A program made the translations under genes and the position numbers. Below, in pieces: positions 62,756 through 64,000 of a stretch of 64,000 bases of DNA (position 1 is its first letter; each line of letters begins with the position of its first letter). Source of the DNA: Edaphobacter sp. (GTDB lineage: Bacteria > Acidobacteriota > Terriglobia > Terriglobales > Acidobacteriaceae); the NCBI RefSeq assembly GCF_028283685.1, contig NZ_JAPWKF010000001.1, positions 868,001-932,000 of the forward strand, read 5' to 3'. Below the pieces are notes generated by a model. That model was not told the origin of the DNA and made no database searches. It worked only from the letters and a program-made list of their open reading frames with translations.

Positions 62756-64000
62756 TTAATGAGACGTCCTGATGGCAACGACACCGGTGACTTGGGGTAT
62801 GCCTTCCACAGCGCGAACCGAGAGCAGCGCCTCGAAGTAGGCTGGCTGGCTTTTCTGCCCCGCCGATCGCAGAGCCTCTTCAAGCATCTTGCTACCCTCA
62901 GGATCGACTAACATTCGGGCCGCCGCCTCTGTTGCTTCATGCCGCAGGCCCTCAACGATCATCACTGTGCCATGCTCTCCCAATCCAGGTACGACTGCTA
63001 GATCAGCATAATCAACTCGGACAGCATCCGCCGAACTGCTCCCTGTATACATTTTCGCTTCGGAGCCACGCGGATGAGTGTTGAGGAACATCTTTTCTCC
63101 AGGCCTGGAGGGGGAGTCTGTCTCGCGGAAGTTCAGCTTGCTGTTATAGAGGCTGACCCACGGATTCGAGCTGGGGCTTCCGGAAAAGATGAAATTTCCA
63201 TCCTCCAGATCACGAGGGTCTAGGTCTCTTGCCGATTTCACATTCAGATAGAGCTTATATCTGCCTGCAACGTTGGCAAGCGAATTCACCATAACGACAT
63301 CTGCGAACGAGGTAAAAGTACCCCCGGAGAGTGCATGTGCCAAACGAACCTCAGCCGGTTCAATCGGATCGATTGCGGCGTTGTTTCTGGGCTTCGCGCG
63401 GAGGTACTCACCTAAATCCATCGATCGGCCGTTTGCAGTGGCCGTGATTTGGTATGCACTGTCGGCTAGGACCAGATGAATAACTTCGCCTCGATCCATG
63501 ATGGTGGCCAGTGGCCACGGGACAGAGCGGTATCCATTCCAAAAGGAACGAAATAGAAGGAAAGCTACGATAGCGACTGCGACACAAGCGATCGTCCACG
63601 GCACCCACGGAGAACGCTGGGTAGTCGATGAACTCATTTGTGGCTGCATAAGGATATTCGCAGCATCTCCCGTTTCGACCCGTGGTAGTTCCGGAGACGC
63701 AACCTCCGCTTCCTGAATCAGGCTCTGGAAGATTGGACGGTAGCTTCCCTTTGGAATCTCAAGGATAATCCGCTCGTCTTTCCCCACTCCGTTGAAATAC
63801 TCGTGGAGCTTAAGCCGTAGCTGACGGGCCTGCACGCGGACGGAACTGTCCAATAAAGGTGAGTAGTCAGAACCCTTGCCAAAGACTTCAATGCCGATTC
63901 GGAGTTCCGTAATCTCTTCTGCATCGTTCTGCAGAGACTGCTCCACGATAAATCGGAGAAGAGCCTGTAGTTTGAATGCTTTTTCGAAGGTAGGAGTATG
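62756..64000 (-). CDS. Acidobacterial DNA-binding-like domain plus membrane anchor protein, partial
   Basis: The frame is open through the right edge of the window (ITKAF-like text ending FEKAFKLQALLRFIVEQ), so the 5' end is missing. The N-terminal region (LRIGIEVFGKGSDYSPLLDS, VRVQARQLRLKLHEYF, IILEIPKGSYRPIF) matches a winged-helix-like domain that precedes membrane regions in many acidobacterial proteins. A membrane helix follows (WTIACVAVAIVAFLLFRSF) and then about 250 residues of exported domain with a two-lobed appearance. It may be a signal-transducing regulator. No partner gene is visible inside the window. Confidence 0.7.
   Translation of the reverse strand, partial: HTPTFEKAFKLQALLRFIVEQSLQNDAEEITELRIGIEVFGKGSDYSPLLDSSVRVQARQLRLKLHEYFNGVGKDERIILEIPKGSYRPIFQSLIQEAEVASPELPRVETGDAANILMQPQMSSSTTQRSPWVPWTIACVAVAIVAFLLFRSFWNGYRSVPWPLATIMDRGEVIHLVLADSAYQITATANGRSMDLGEYLRAKPRNNAAIDPIEPAEVRLAHALSGGTFTSFADVVMVNSLANVAGRYKLYLNVKSARDLDPRDLEDGNFIFSGSPSSNPWVSLYNSKLNFRETDSPSRPGEKMFLNTHPRGSEAKMYTGSSSADAVRVDYADLAVVPGLGEHGTVMIVEGLRHEATEAAARMLVDPEGSKMLEEALRSAGQKSQPAYFEALLSVRAVEGIPQVTGVVAIRTSH

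Overview
The window looks like a piece of an Acidobacteriota chromosome, most likely class Terriglobia (Terriglobus, Granulicella or Edaphobacter relatives). This is inferred from gene content, not from a marker gene. The supporting traits are three very large Oar-like TonB-dependent receptors with an N-terminal carboxypeptidase-regulatory domain, a CadC-type winged-helix/TolB-propeller regulator, a TIGR02999-like ECF sigma factor paired with a Ser/Thr kinase-TPR protein, and Tat-exported sulfatases. I see no rRNA, tRNA, CRISPR array or complete insertion sequence.

Layout from left to right. 0.3-4 kb: a fatty acid hydroxylase gene, a frameshifted YqcI/YcgG gene and a LytS/LytTR-type two-component pair. 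4.2-14.5 kb: an alpha-glucan locus, with a TonB receptor and GH13 cyclomaltodextrinase-like enzyme on the minus strand, and a winged-helix/propeller regulator and GH31 alpha-glucosidase on the plus strand. 14.6-18.8 kb: a minus-strand operon of 2-hydroxyacid dehydrogenase, metallo-beta-lactamase-fold hydrolase and MFS exporter, divergent from an AraC regulator. 19.2-25.7 kb: a sulfatase locus, two Tat-signal sulfatases (one frameshifted) around a second TonB receptor.

26.6-30.2 kb is the most striking part: a family 2A encapsulin operon of rhodanese, HK97-fold shell protein and a cysteine desulfurase with a ~300-residue disordered N-terminal extension. The extension carries three copies of an F-x-F-x4-R-P-L motif. 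A two-hairpin leader with a terminator-like second hairpin sits just before the first ribosome binding site. A decayed rhodanese fragment lies beyond the operon on the other strand. The products fit a protein-shelled compartment that stores sulfur released from cysteine.

30.7-36.4 kb: kinase-TPR plus ECF sigma (minus), then four small envelope or secreted proteins (plus). 36.5-48 kb: a peptide-degradation locus of S9 peptidase, S8 subtilisin-like protease and a third TonB receptor, with an ECF sigma/anti-sigma pair whose anti-sigma reading frame is cut by an in-frame amber codon. 48.6-53.6 kb: redox genes (SDR pseudogene, cNMP-glutaredoxin-thioredoxin-reductase-like fusion, luciferase-like monooxygenase, NTF2-like remnant) and an unusual MarR-AraC hybrid regulator. 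54-59.6 kb: a CusA/CzcA-CusB-TolC heavy-metal-type RND efflux operon with a frameshifted pump gene. 59.7-61.9 kb: a membrane histidine kinase and LuxR-type response regulator. 61.9-62.75 kb: gene debris. 62.76 kb to the end: a partial transmembrane protein gene.

Six reading-frame breaks are spread over four recognisable genes that are otherwise well conserved (YqcI, sulfatase 2, SDR, RND pump). There is also one amber stop. Either these genes are decaying, or the assembly has residual indel errors; the sequence alone cannot decide.
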